DNA of 64,000 nt from Thermoanaerobaculia bacterium. GTDB lineage: Bacteria; Acidobacteriota; Thermoanaerobaculia; Multivoradales; Multivoraceae. The notes beneath the pieces are model-generated. The model searched no databases. It was given only the letters and a program-made list of their open reading frames with translations, and was not told the origin of the DNA. The DNA lies in NCBI GenBank assembly GCA_022822365.1, contig JAJEBV010000006.1:62001-126000 (forward strand), in the 5' to 3' direction. Position numbers and translations under genes: made by a program. This document shows, piece by piece, positions 16,700 to 26,273 of the stretch; positions within the stretch are counted from its first letter, which is position 1; every line of letters begins with the position of its first letter.

Positions 16700-17967
16700 T
16701 ACAGCTCGTACGACCGGCTGTGCCGGTTCGAGAGGTCCACGTCGCGGCCGCGGACGATCACGTGGCGCAGCGCGGTCCGCACCTCCAGCGGGTCGCCGTC
16801 GGTGACGATCAGGTTCGCCCACTTCCCCACGTCGATCGAGCCCAGGCGATCGTCGACTCCCAGGATCTCCGCCGCGCCCAGCGTCAGCGCCCGCAGCGCC
16901 GCCTCGGCTTCGAGACCGAAGGCGACCGCGGTGGCGGCCTCGTACGGCAGGGCCCTGGCGTTCGACGCGTCGAACGTGCCGAACGCGATCGGAACGCCGG
17001 CGCGATGGAGTTCGCCCGGCGCGGCGAACGGGCCGTCGTACGGATCGTCCTCCTCGGCCGGCAGCGCCTGAACCGAGTTCAGGATGACCGGCACCTTCTT
17101 CTCGGCGAGCAGGTCCGCCTCCTTCGCCGCGTCGCGTCCTGAACCAAGCACGAGCCGCAGACCGTGCTCTTCCGCGAACGCCACGGCGTCACGGATGGCA
17201 CGGGCCCGATCGGCAACGACGAGCAGCGGGAGATCGCCCCGCGCCACGCTGGCCACGGCCTCCAGGGCGTGATCCTGCTCCACCGCCGCCGCGGAACCGG
17301 CGTTCGAGCGAGCGTGGTCGTACTGGCGGGCCGCCTCGATCCAGTCGTCGAGCTCGTCCACCGTCCGGTCGTAGTCCCGCTTCGCCTCGGAGAACTTCTT
17401 CTCGCGGACGCTGAAGGTCGAGAAGTCGAACTCGCGGGTCTCGAGGCTCGGCCACTCGAGCACCACGCCGACGCTCTTTTCGACTTCCATCTCCTCCACA
17501 GTCCAGCCGTCGAGGAGGATCACCGACGCCTGGCCGGCCCAGGGTCCGCCGCTGGGCGCCGTCAACGCGTGCGTCGTACCGTTCTCTCTGGTCACCGGAA
17601 TGATCTCGCTCGCGGGATGAACCCCCTCGACCGCCAGCAGATGCGGCGTGTCGCCCAGTTCCGCCTGGTCCAGCGTGGCGGGAACCGAGTCGATCTCGAC
17701 CAGCCCGAGGACCGTCCAGGCATTGAACAGACCGGGATAGACGTGGAGGCCGCGGGCGTCGATCACTTCGACGCCCTGCGGCGCGGCGACATCCGGACCG
17801 GCGGCCTCGATCACGCCGTCCCGCACGACGACCGTGCCGGTGAAGGCAGCGCCCGAAACAGGATGCACCGTACCGCCCTCGATCGCCAGCGTCTGGGCCG
17901 CCGCCGGCGCGGCGAACGCCGCCAGGGCCAGCAGTCCCGCCGCGATCCTGCCGTACACGGCGGTCAC
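16675..17967 (-). CDS. Amidohydrolase-like exported protein, metal site degenerate
   Basis: 430 aa with a signal peptide (AAFAAPAAAQ). The amidohydrolase scaffold is clear from the N-terminal VIDARGLHVYPGLFNAW and the C-terminal DDRLGSIDVGKWANLIVTDGDP. Where active members carry HxH after PGxID this one has FNAWTVL, so the first metal ligands are absent. It starts at GTG 17967, overlapping the stop of the upstream two-domain amidohydrolase (GTGA). It may be a non-catalytic partner of that enzyme. In related operons such proteins are annotated as imidazolonepropionase-like or prolidase-like, but a substrate cannot be stated. Confidence 0.8.
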   Translation of the reverse strand: MTAVYGRIAAGLLALAAFAAPAAAQTLAIEGGTVHPVSGAAFTGTVVVRDGVIEAAGPDVAAPQGVEVIDARGLHVYPGLFNAWTVLGLVEIDSVPATLDQAELGDTPHLLAVEGVHPASEIIPVTRENGTTHALTAPSGGPWAGQASVILLDGWTVEEMEVEKSVGVVLEWPSLETREFDFSTFSVREKKFSEAKRDYDRTVDELDDWIEAARQYDHARSNAGSAAAVEQDHALEAVASVARGDLPLLVVADRARAIRDAVAFAEEHGLRLVLGSGRDAAKEADLLAEKKVPVILNSVQALPAEEDDPYDGPFAAPGELHRAGVPIAFGTFDASNARALPYEAATAVAFGLEAEAALRALTLGAAEILGVDDRLGSIDVGKWANLIVTDGDPLEVRTALRHVIVRGRDVDLSNRHSRSYELYRSRPAPP

Positions 17968-20744
17968 GGCTCGTCTCCGCCGTCCTCGCCCGCGGGCTCG
18001 ATCAACGACTGCTCGAGCGCAGCCAACTGCTCTCGCCGGCGCCGGTCCAGCTCGCGGTCGAAGTAGACCTTGCCGTCCACCAGCGTCGTCTGGACGACGG
18101 CGTAGGAACTCAGCGGATGCCGGTCGTAGATCACGAGATCGGCGTCCTTGCCGACCTCGATCGAACCGATGCGGTCCTCGATCCCGAACTGGCGGGCGGG
18201 GTTGATTGTGACCAGGGCCAGGGCCTCATCGTCGGAGAGGCCGCCCCACCTGACCGCCTTGGCCGCCTCGTGGTTCAGGTGGCGCATCTCCTCCTCGTCG
18301 TCCGAGTTGACCGAGACCAGGACGCCGCGATCCGTCATCAGGGCCGGGTTGTGCGGAATCGCCTCGTACGCCTCGACCTTGTAGGCCCACCAGTCGGAGA
18401 AGGTGGAAGCGCCGGCGCCGTGGGCCGCGATCTCGTCCGCCACGCGGTAGCCCTCCAGCACGTGCTGCAGCGTGGCGATCCGGAATCCGAGCTCCTCCGC
18501 CAGCCGCAGCAACTGGAGAATCTCGTCGGCCCGGTAGCTGTGGGCGTGCACCAGACGCTCGCCCTCCAGAATCTCGACCAGCGGCTCGAGCTCCAGATCC
18601 CGTGCGGGCGGGCGGCTGCGGCGACCGGCGGCTTCCGCCTCGCGGTGGCGCGTCCACGCGTCCCGGTACTCCGCGGCCCGCGTGAACGCCTCCCGGATGA
18701 CGTCGAGAACGCCCATCCGGGTCGCCGGGTAGCGGCGCGGCCCCGGGCCGAAGGACCGTGACCGCTTCGGGTTCTCGCCGAGCGCGAACTTGATGCCCGG
18801 AGGCACGCCCTCGAAGCGCAGACCGTCCGCGTTCTCGCCCCAGCGAAGCTTCAGCAACTGGTTCTGGCCACCGATCGGATTCGCGCTGCCGTGGAGCACG
18901 TTGACCGTCGTCACGCCGCCGGCGAGCGCCCGGTAGATCGCGATGTCGGTCGGATCGACAACATCCTCGATCCGCGCCATCGAGGTCACCGCCAGGCTGC
19001 CCTCGTTGACGCCACCCGCGGTCGAGATGTGCGAGTGAGCGTCGAAGATGCCCGGCGTGACGTAACGACCTTCGGCATCGATCACGTGCGCGCCCCGGGG
19101 CGGGCTGACGCCGCTGCCGACCTCGGCGATGCGGCCGTTCCGCACGACGACCGTGCCGTTCTCGATCGTCTCCCCGGCCATCGTGAGGACGGTCCCGCCG
19201 ACGATCGCCAGCACGTCGTCCTCGCGGTAGGGACCGGTCATCGGCACCATCCCGTCTCCGGCAACTTCCGCGTACTTCTCCGCGACCTCGGCCAGCCGCA
19301 TCGGTGGAGGCGCCTCGGTCGACCCGCCGCGACGGCCGCCGGGGCCGCGCTCACCGCGTTCGTCCTCCTCACCGTCGCCTTCGACCTCTTCACCGTCGGA
19401 CACCGCGTACCGGACGCCGTCGATGAACACCGCCTCGACCCGCGTCGACTCCTGCCATGGGTAGCCGTCGGCCAGCACGAGGTCCGCCGCCATTCCCGCG
19501 GCTACCGTGCCGATCCGGTCATCCAGGCCGTGGACCGCCGCCGCGTCCCGGGTGAGCGCCGCCAGCGCCCGGGCCGGTTCGAGGCCGCCCTCGATCGCCC
19601 GGCGCACGCCGGCCAGGAAGTCGTCCGCTCCGTTCGCGCCGCCGGAAGTCAGCGCGAAGGGCACGCCGGCCTCGGCCAGTTCGACAGGGGTCGTCGGCGC
19701 CAGCCGTTCGTGAAGAATCTCGCGGAGCGGCCGGTCGGCGTCCGGATCCCGGTCGCGCTCCGGCAGCGGCTCCGGCCAGTCGATGTCGACCAGCACCGCC
19801 ACGCCGGCATCCGCGAGCTCGCCGGCTCGCCGGTAACCCTCCTGACCGCCGTAGATCGTGAAGTCGAGACCGAATTCCTCGGCGAGCCGGAGCGCCCAGT
19901 CGATCTCGACCGCGCTCGATCCCGGCAGAAGGATCCGTTCCTCGCCCGACGCAACGGCCGCCAGAGGCGCCAGGGTTCGATCGAAGTCGGGCCGCCGCCA
20001 GCCTGCGGGATCGGCCTCGTAGCTGGCGACCGCGTCGGCGTAGTGAGCGGCGTCCAGCAGCAGTTGCCGGAAGTAGGCGACCCTGCCCATCAGCGAGCCG
20101 GGGTAGGAGCCGAAGCCGCCGCCACTGCTCAGTGAAGCGACCTGGGCCAGTTCGGGAGCCACCACCTGGTGTTCCGGGTCGCGGCCGGGAGCGCCCAGCC
20201 GAACCAGCGACAGCCGGCCCGGGAACAGCCCGTCGCCCGGCCTGGCCGCGATCGAGGTGAAGCCCGCCTTGCGCCAGGTCTCGACCACCTCCGCGTCCAG
20301 CGCCAGGTCGTCGGCGGCCCGCTTCCAGGGGGTGGTCGACGGACGGTCTTCCGGGCCGCGCGGCAGGACCCGGTCGGCATCCGGCCGCCGCCGCTGGCCC
20401 CCCGGCCCCGGCGCGCCTGCTCTCGGCCCCCCGGGAGACCGCCGAGGCTGCGGCAGCCTGCCCATCGCGTCGATGAGTCCCGGGTACAGCGTGAGCCCCT
20501 CGCCGTCGATGACCCAGGCGTGCGCCGGGATCGCCGCGTCCTCGGCAACGCCAGTGATCGTGCCGTTCTCGATGACGACGGTCGCGCGCTCCAGGACCGT
20601 ACCGTCGCCGACCTCGACCCGCACGTTCTCGATCGCATAGAACGGCGGCGGCTCCGGCGGCGGGCCGGCAAGCGATACGCCGCCAGCCACCAGACCCACG
20701 GCCAACCAGAGCAGCACCCGTGACACTGGATTCGTCGCCCTCAT
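17964..20744 (-). CDS. Exported protein with two tandem amidohydrolase domains
   Basis: 926 aa with a signal peptide (LLWLAVGLVAGGVSLAG). The N-terminal amidohydrolase domain (about 35-460) lacks HxH, reading GLIDAMGRL at that site. A charged linker (about 465-500, Glu, Gly and Arg rich) leads to a C-terminal domain (about 535-925) with an intact metal site: FDAHSHIS, the lysine of GIKFALGENPKR, VHAHSYRADE, LQHVLEGY and NSDDEEEMRHL. So one active and one decayed domain share a chain. The family hydrolyses amide or related bonds in periplasmic substrates such as acyl-dipeptides, but specificity is unknown. The start is ATG 20744 (weak ribosome site). It is translationally coupled to the next gene. 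Confidence 0.85.
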   Translation of the reverse strand: MRATNPVSRVLLWLAVGLVAGGVSLAGPPPEPPPFYAIENVRVEVGDGTVLERATVVIENGTITGVAEDAAIPAHAWVIDGEGLTLYPGLIDAMGRLPQPRRSPGGPRAGAPGPGGQRRRPDADRVLPRGPEDRPSTTPWKRAADDLALDAEVVETWRKAGFTSIAARPGDGLFPGRLSLVRLGAPGRDPEHQVVAPELAQVASLSSGGGFGSYPGSLMGRVAYFRQLLLDAAHYADAVASYEADPAGWRRPDFDRTLAPLAAVASGEERILLPGSSAVEIDWALRLAEEFGLDFTIYGGQEGYRRAGELADAGVAVLVDIDWPEPLPERDRDPDADRPLREILHERLAPTTPVELAEAGVPFALTSGGANGADDFLAGVRRAIEGGLEPARALAALTRDAAAVHGLDDRIGTVAAGMAADLVLADGYPWQESTRVEAVFIDGVRYAVSDGEEVEGDGEEDERGERGPGGRRGGSTEAPPPMRLAEVAEKYAEVAGDGMVPMTGPYREDDVLAIVGGTVLTMAGETIENGTVVVRNGRIAEVGSGVSPPRGAHVIDAEGRYVTPGIFDAHSHISTAGGVNEGSLAVTSMARIEDVVDPTDIAIYRALAGGVTTVNVLHGSANPIGGQNQLLKLRWGENADGLRFEGVPPGIKFALGENPKRSRSFGPGPRRYPATRMGVLDVIREAFTRAAEYRDAWTRHREAEAAGRRSRPPARDLELEPLVEILEGERLVHAHSYRADEILQLLRLAEELGFRIATLQHVLEGYRVADEIAAHGAGASTFSDWWAYKVEAYEAIPHNPALMTDRGVLVSVNSDDEEEMRHLNHEAAKAVRWGGLSDDEALALVTINPARQFGIEDRIGSIEVGKDADLVIYDRHPLSSYAVVQTTLVDGKVYFDRELDRRRREQLAALEQSLIEPAGEDGGDEP

Positions 20745-20821
20745 GGCAAGTCGCAGCAGCCTAGCAGCGTGAGCGGCCCCGGGGACCCTCCCTCCGGCCC
20801 GGCTCAGGCGGCAGTTCCCGA

Positions 20822-21490
20822 CTAGACGTCCACCAGGCCGTTGCGCGGGCACCAGTCGGCCAGCGTGCAGTTCGTGCAGTCGGGCCGTCGCGCGGAACAG
20901 ACGCGGCGGCCGTGCCAGATGATCGCGTGACCCATGAAGATCCACTTGTCCTGGGGCAGCCGGCGCATCAGATCCCGCTCGACCTTGACCGCGTCCTTCT
21001 CGGGACTGATGCCCAGGCGCCGCGCCAGACGTCCGATGTGCGTGTCGACGACCACGCCGACCGGCTTCCTGAACCAGGTGGCGAGCACCACGTTCGCCGT
21101 CTTCCGCGCCACGCCGGGAAGCGTGATCAGTTCCTCCATCGTATCCGGCACCTCGCCGCCGAACTCCTCCACGATCTTCCGCGCGGCGCCGAGCACGCTC
21201 TTCGTCTTCTGGCGGAAGAAGCCGGTGCTGCGGATCTCCTGCTCGAAGATCGCCGGGTCGGCGGCCGCGAACTCCTCCGCGCTGCGATAGCGCTCGAACA
21301 GCGCCTCGGTGACCTGGTTCACGCGCACGTCGGTCGACTGGGCCGAGAGGATCGTCGCGATCAGGAGTTGCAACGCGTTCTCGTGGCGCAGCTCGCAGTC
21401 GGCGTCCGGGTAGAGACGTTCGAGTTCGGCCAGCACCTCCCGAAGCGCCGACTCGGGGATCGGTTCGAAGGGACCCTCAGGCCTGGGCAC
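20822..21490 (-). CDS. nth: Endonuclease III (DNA glycosylase/AP lyase)
   Basis: 222 aa base-excision repair enzyme removing oxidised pyrimidines. The helix-hairpin-helix LPGVARKTANVV contains the catalytic lysine and VDTHIGRL the catalytic aspartate. The C-terminal [4Fe-4S] loop is intact: C-x6-C-x2-C-x5-C in CSARRPDCTNCTLADWC. It begins at GTG 21490, two bases after the stop of the frameshifted M20 gene, so it was probably its operon partner. Confidence 0.96.
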   Translation of the reverse strand: MPRPEGPFEPIPESALREVLAELERLYPDADCELRHENALQLLIATILSAQSTDVRVNQVTEALFERYRSAEEFAAADPAIFEQEIRSTGFFRQKTKSVLGAARKIVEEFGGEVPDTMEELITLPGVARKTANVVLATWFRKPVGVVVDTHIGRLARRLGISPEKDAVKVERDLMRRLPQDKWIFMGHAIIWHGRRVCSARRPDCTNCTLADWCPRNGLVDV

Positions 21491-21492
21491 TG

Positions 21493-22826
21493 CTAGGGCG
21501 GCAGCAGGTCGAGGACAGCCAGCGTCATCGCCTCGACCCCGGCCCGAATCGAGGGTTCGGGCTCGATCCGGAAGAAGGGCGAATGGTGCCCCGCAACCTG
21601 CGGTCCGCCGGCGGCCTCCGCTTCCAGGTCGGCAGGGTCCGTGCCGCCGACGTTGAAGTAGGTGCCGGGCACCTTGTGCTCCGTGCGGAGGAAGTAGGCG
21701 AAGTCCTCGGCGCCCATGCCCGAGGGCGGCGCCGCGAAGAACACGTCCTCACCCATGCCGGCGGCGATCGCGGTCCGCACCCGGGCCGCAAGCTCCGGGT
21801 CGTTCATCGTGACGGGCGTCGATTCCTTCGTGCGCACCACCTTCGGCAGCAGCGACGCCGGCAGTCCAGCCGTCCTGCCGACCCCTTCGGCGATCCGCTC
21901 GATCGCCGCAAGCAACTGCTCGCGCGTCTCCTCCCTGTTCGACCGCACCGTGAGCTGCAGTTCCACTCGGTCCGGGATCACGTTGTGCTTGAAGCCGCCG
22001 TGGATCGCGCCGACCGTCACGACGCCGGGATCGAGCGGGTTGAGTTCACGGCTCACGATGCCCTGGAGCGCGACGACGAGCTGCGCCGCGATGTAGATCG
22101 GGTCCTTGCCCCGGTGCGGCGACGCCCCGTGCGCGCCGACGCCGAACACCGTGATGTCGACGCTGTCCGAGGAAGACGCGAGCAGGCCCGGCGGCACCTC
22201 GATCTTCCCGGCCGGCCTGCCCGCCGAAACGTGGAGCGCCAGGGCGTAGTCCGGCACGCCGAAGCGCTCGTACAGGCCGTCTTCGATCATCTCCCGGGCG
22301 CCCATGATCCGCTCTTCCGCCGGCTGGCCGACGAACATGACCGTGCCCGACCACCGGTCGCGCATCGCGGCGAGCCGCCGCGCCACGCCGACCATCGTCG
22401 TGATGTGCATGTCGTGGCCGCAGGCGTGCATCACCGGCACCTCCTCGCCGGAGAGATCGACCTGCCTGACCGTCGAGGAGTACGGCAGCTCGGACTTCTC
22501 CTCCACCGGCAGGCCGTCCATGTCGGCCCGCACCAGAACGAGCGGTCCCTCGCCGTTCGCCATCATGCCGACGATCCCGGTGCGGCCGATCCCCTCCGTC
22601 ACCTCGACGCCGGATTTGCGGAGTCGTCGGCGAGCCGGGCCGCCGTCTCGTGTTCGAGGAAGGACAGCTCCGGGTTGCGGTGGAAGTGCTCGAAGAGCGC
22701 CTTCAGTTCGGTTCTGTAGTCCTCGGCGATGGCGTCGGAGAGGCTCTGGGCGGCGTTTGCCGCCGGCGCCGCAAGCAGGACGGCCAGAGACAGGATCAGA
22801 GTGCGTGAGGAACTGCGGCTAGCCAT
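21493..22826 (-). pseudogene. M20-family amidohydrolase (hippurate hydrolase type) with one frameshift
   Basis: Signal peptide and N-terminus (from ATG 22826; ILSLAVLLAAPAANAAQ, then FEHFHRNPELSFLEHETA) are in one frame, which stops at 22599. The rest (VEVTEGIGRTGIV onward, to 21493) is in another. Around 22620-22628 the reading changes from ADDSANPASR-stop to LRKSGVEVTEG, which one missing base explains. Downstream the enzyme is complete: VRADMDGLPVEE, the metal-binding HACGHDMH, GQPAEE and GMGAEDFAYF. Intact, it would be a periplasmic metal-dependent N-acyl amino acid hydrolase of about 444 aa. A sequencing or assembly error is as likely as true inactivation. Confidence 0.85.
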
Positions 22827-22939
22827 GATGGGCCTCCACGATAACCCGGGTACGCCCGAGCGGACCGAGCAACTGGACCCGTCCCCGCGGGGGAGTGCGA
22901 GGTAGTTCCGAACCGACCAGGCGGCGATCCGCTGCCTGC

Positions 22940-24484
22940 TCAAGCCTCCGGAGCGCCTCCGACCGTCGCTTCGATCAGCGCCACGAAGTCCTCTGGAAGA
23001 TGCTGGCTTCTCGCCAGTATCTCGCCCTGCTCGTCGAGAAGAATGTAGGTGGGGTACGAGTTGACGTTCAGAGTCCGGGTGACGTCGCTGCTCATTCCGA
23101 TATGCCAATTTGACCACGGCATGGGCTCGTCTTCCAGGAACCCGGTCACGGTTTCGAGCTCCGCATCGACACTGATCGACAGCAGAGCGAACCGGTCGGC
23201 GGGGAGGTCGGTAACGAGTTGGCGTTTCTGCGGCAACGCAGCCACGCACGGCACGCACCAGGTGGCCCAGAAATCGAGAAGGACCACGCGGCCCCGGTAG
23301 TCCGAGAGGCGCTCTTCGACACCGTCCAGCCGGCTGCCAACGAGGTCCGGGACCTTGCTGCCCACGGTCCCGTGGCGGATGCTGCGGATGAGGTCCGTTT
23401 CGGCCTCCGCGAGGGTCAGGCCACCGCCGAGAAGAAGCTCTTCCTCCACTCCGGCGCTCAAGCCCGAAGCCGCGTCGAGAGCGGCCTGGCGCTCGGCGGC
23501 GCGCTCCTCCTCCGGCAAACCGCCGGCGTTGGCCGCCTGCATCCGTCCGGCCGCGCCGTAGTAGCGTCCCGCGGCACGCAGCACGGGATCCTCGGCCTCC
23601 GAGGCGAGCACCTCGAAGACCGCCGAGGCCGCGGCTGCTCTGTCCTGGCCGAAACGCGACACCGTATGCAGTCGCGGCAGCAAGAACGGCCACCCCTGAT
23701 AGTCGGGCGCGAACTCGAGAAGGGCTCTGGTTCCGAGGGAGGCGTACTCTCCACCTTCCGACGCCGACGCCGCATGGTTGACGAGGAACTCGGCCGCCTC
23801 GACCGTTTTCTCGTGAGACCCGCCCAGCTCCAGAATGGCCACGGCCGCGGCGGCGGCACGCCCGATGTCCGGCGGTTCCGAGTGGCCGGGTGCGGCACCG
23901 TCGAGCGATGCCTGCCCCTGGCGATCCCGCCCATCGGCCGCAGTCTCCCCGGCGCCAGGAGACGACTCCCCGTCCGTGGACCGAACACTCGCGACCTTCA
24001 CGTCACCTTGTCCACTGGCCGCCGCCCGCAGGAGATCGTCCACGAGGGCGCGTTGACCCTCATCCAGGAGCTGTCCGTCCAGGCTGCCGTCGCTGTTCCG
24101 GGCCTCGGTCGCCTCTCGCAGCGCTTCCACCATCTCGGCCTGGGACGGCAAACCGTCTCCCGACGCGGGTATCACCACGATTCGCGTTTGCGGGCTGCTG
24201 GCCTTCTCGCCGACGCCCGAAGACGGCAGATCGTCCGGAACCCCGGCGAGCACCTTCCGCCGAACCTGCTCCGTCCAGGCCTTCTGGCGCTCAAGGTAGT
24301 CCTCGACGATCTCCCAGTCCGGATTCACGTCCACGGTGGTACTCGTTGGCTCGCCTTGCTTCTCCGAGGCGTCCTGACCCGCGGCGCGTTCCCCCGCGCC
24401 GAGCGTCAGCGCCATCGCGAACACCACCGGCGCTGTGCCAACTCCGCACAAGCGACCGAACACCGTGTCGCCAGAAATCGTCAT
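22940..24484 (-). CDS. TlpA-like thiol-disulfide oxidoreductase with long helical N-terminal region
   Basis: 514 aa. The signal peptide is in the first about 35 residues. About 330 residues of Ala/Glu-rich, mostly helical sequence follow without a domain I recognise. The C-terminal 140 residues are a TlpA/ResA-like thioredoxin fold with active site WCVPC near 409-413 and the cis-proline at NSYPTY. The family reduces disulfides outside the cytoplasm, for instance during cytochrome c maturation. ATG 24484 has AGGAGGCGAGGGA upstream, so a longer in-frame start at 24553 is not favoured. Confidence 0.85.
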   Translation of the reverse strand: MTISGDTVFGRLCGVGTAPVVFAMALTLGAGERAAGQDASEKQGEPTSTTVDVNPDWEIVEDYLERQKAWTEQVRRKVLAGVPDDLPSSGVGEKASSPQTRIVVIPASGDGLPSQAEMVEALREATEARNSDGSLDGQLLDEGQRALVDDLLRAAASGQGDVKVASVRSTDGESSPGAGETAADGRDRQGQASLDGAAPGHSEPPDIGRAAAAAVAILELGGSHEKTVEAAEFLVNHAASASEGGEYASLGTRALLEFAPDYQGWPFLLPRLHTVSRFGQDRAAAASAVFEVLASEAEDPVLRAAGRYYGAAGRMQAANAGGLPEEERAAERQAALDAASGLSAGVEEELLLGGGLTLAEAETDLIRSIRHGTVGSKVPDLVGSRLDGVEERLSDYRGRVVLLDFWATWCVPCVAALPQKRQLVTDLPADRFALLSISVDAELETVTGFLEDEPMPWSNWHIGMSSDVTRTLNVNSYPTYILLDEQGEILARSQHLPEDFVALIEATVGGAPEA

Positions 24485-24531
24485 TCCCTCGCCTCCTCTT
24501 CGCTGGTTGGCGGCACAAGCGTACCTGCCCC

Positions 24532-24552
24532 TGGTCGACGTTTCGCCGACCA
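24532..24552. promoter_or_regulatory. Inverted repeat upstream of tlpA-like gene
   Basis: TGGTCG (24532-24537) and CGACCA (24547-24552) are 6-bp arms separated by nine bases, about 50-70 bases before the tlpA-like start. It could be an operator for that gene or part of the end of the sulfatase unit upstream. Confidence 0.3.
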
Positions 24553-24655
24553 CTTCGATGAACTGGACTCGCTCCTGTAACGAAGAACCGTGGCGACCGT
24601 TCCGGGTTCCGAGAGACTATAGCGGCCAGACGGGGACTGAACAGCCTCCAGCCGT

Positions 24656-26176
24656 TCAGTTCTCGAATCCGATCGGCTCGATGTTGCAGATCGAGTAAAC
24701 GACCGGCCGGCGCCGGGTCCAGGCCGGTTCCACCGTGATGGAACGCCACTCCTCGATGACCGCTTCGAGGTTGGCGACCTCCTCCGGCCGCTCGGTCGCG
24801 AGGTCGGTCTGCTCCCGAACGTCGGTGGACAGATCGTAGAGGAAGCCGCCGGGCTCATCCTGGTTCGGCTTGATCAGCTTCAAGTCGCCGCTGCGGACCG
24901 CGACGGTCGGGTAGTTCCGCCAGACCAGGCGGCCGTGGCCGGTCGCCTCGGTCGACCCGTCGAGAAGCGGCATCAGGTCGCGTCCGTCCAGTTCGAGATC
25001 CGCGGGCGCCGCGGTTCCGGCGGCGGCCAGAGCTGTGGGCAGGATGTCGAGCGTCGACACCGGAGCGTCGACCGTGGTCCCGGCCGCGACCGCCGCCGGC
25101 CAGCGCAGCAGGTACGGCACGCGGACGCCGCCCTCGTAGTACGTCAACTTGCCACCGGAGAGCGGCTCGCAGGAGCACAGCCCGGGGAAGTAACCGGCGC
25201 AGCCGTTGTCCGAGAGGAAGACGACGAGCGTGTTGTCGGCGATCCCCGCCTCGTCCAGGGCGTCCAGGATGCGGCCGACCGCGTCGTCGAGGGCGGCGAT
25301 CATGCCGAAGTAGATCCGCCGCAGTTCGTGCTCCTCGTCGGGGAAGCGGTCGTAGTACTCCTCCGTGACCTGGAACGGCGAGTGCGGCGCGTTGAACGCC
25401 GAGTAGAGAAAGAACGGCTCATCGGCGTGCCGCCGGATGAAGTCGACCGACTCGTCGCCGAAGACGTCCGTGATGTAGGCCGGTTCGTCCACCACGGTCT
25501 TCTCCGGCCCCCGCACGATCAGGTTGCCCGCCCGGCGCGTCGGCGGCGCGGGCGGCTCCGTCCCTCTGACCACCAGATCGGTGCGCGGGTCCTCCGGCGG
25601 CCGTCTCCTGAACTCGGCGTCGGTCGACATCGACACGGCGCCTTCCGTCCGCCGGTTGATGAACCGCGTGGCGCCCGAGAGATGACCGTAGAACTCGTCG
25701 AAACCGCGGTTCGTGGGGTAGTGCTCGTCCTTGAAGCCCAGGTGCCACTTGCCGACGATGCCGGTCGCGTAGCCGGCCGCCTTCAGGTGGTCCGCGATCG
25801 TCAGTTCTCCGGCGATGAGCCCGACATCCGGCACCTCCGGCACCTGACGCGCGTTGTACTCGAAGCCGTACCGCTGCTGGTAGCGGCCGGTCAGCAGCGC
25901 GGCGCGCGCCGGCGAACAGACCGGCGTCGTCACGTAGCCCTGGGTGAAGACGGCCCCCTCCCGGCCGATCCGGTCGATGTTCGGCGTCTGGATCCGGTCG
26001 CCGTAGATCGAGACGTCCGCGTAGCCGAGGTCGTCGGCCAGGATGACGACGATGTTCGGCGGCGAAGCGTCCGCGGAGGCCTCCTGCCCGGCGCCGTTCC
26101 CGCCGGGAGAGCAGGCAATCGCCAGCACCGCCATGAGTAGCACCACCGCAACCGGAACCTGTACTCGTCCTCTCAT
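24656..26176 (-). CDS. Sulfatase, lipoprotein
   Basis: 506 aa. The lipobox LAIAC places the lipidated cysteine at 22. The alkaline-phosphatase-fold sulfatase begins NIVVILADDLGYADVSIYG, with the calcium-binding aspartates. The formylglycine motif C-x-P-x-R is CSPAR at 87-91, TGIVGKWHLG follows, and FLSDNG supplies the second metal site. It would remove sulfate esters from glycans or related substrates at the cell surface, and it needs a formylglycine-generating enzyme that is not in the window. ATG 26176 is preceded by GGAGG. A promoter-like TTGTAG-N17-TAGAGT on this strand (26246-26218) overlaps the divergent toxin-antitoxin promoter. Confidence 0.93.
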   Translation of the reverse strand: MRGRVQVPVAVVLLMAVLAIACSPGGNGAGQEASADASPPNIVVILADDLGYADVSIYGDRIQTPNIDRIGREGAVFTQGYVTTPVCSPARAALLTGRYQQRYGFEYNARQVPEVPDVGLIAGELTIADHLKAAGYATGIVGKWHLGFKDEHYPTNRGFDEFYGHLSGATRFINRRTEGAVSMSTDAEFRRRPPEDPRTDLVVRGTEPPAPPTRRAGNLIVRGPEKTVVDEPAYITDVFGDESVDFIRRHADEPFFLYSAFNAPHSPFQVTEEYYDRFPDEEHELRRIYFGMIAALDDAVGRILDALDEAGIADNTLVVFLSDNGCAGYFPGLCSCEPLSGGKLTYYEGGVRVPYLLRWPAAVAAGTTVDAPVSTLDILPTALAAAGTAAPADLELDGRDLMPLLDGSTEATGHGRLVWRNYPTVAVRSGDLKLIKPNQDEPGGFLYDLSTDVREQTDLATERPEEVANLEAVIEEWRSITVEPAWTRRRPVVYSICNIEPIGFEN

Positions 26177-26207
26177 TCGAGACCTCCGTCGGTTTCTACG
26201 TCCTTGT

Positions 26208-26266
26208 CTGTAGCTGCACTCTACAGAAAGGAACATCTTGCTACAAAACGCTACAGTTGCTACGAT
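26208..26266. promoter_or_regulatory. Shared divergent promoter with repeated CTAC motifs
   Basis: The sulfatase/antitoxin gap holds an inverted repeat CTGTAG-N7-CTACAG (26208-26226). CTAC(A/G) motifs sit at 26221, 26241, 26251 and 26260, roughly one helical turn or two apart. TTGCTA (26238-26243), 17 bases and TACGAT (26261-26266) fit a promoter for the antitoxin gene. A start point about seven bases on would coincide with GTG 26274. The repeats are good candidates for the binding site of the antitoxin. Confidence 0.55.
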
Positions 26267-26273
26267 CCGCCGC

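Noticed and set aside
18891..20135. 414-codon plus frame opposite the double amidohydrolase
   Set aside because: Antisense to a gene with intact amidohydrolase signatures; no own motif or ribosome site.
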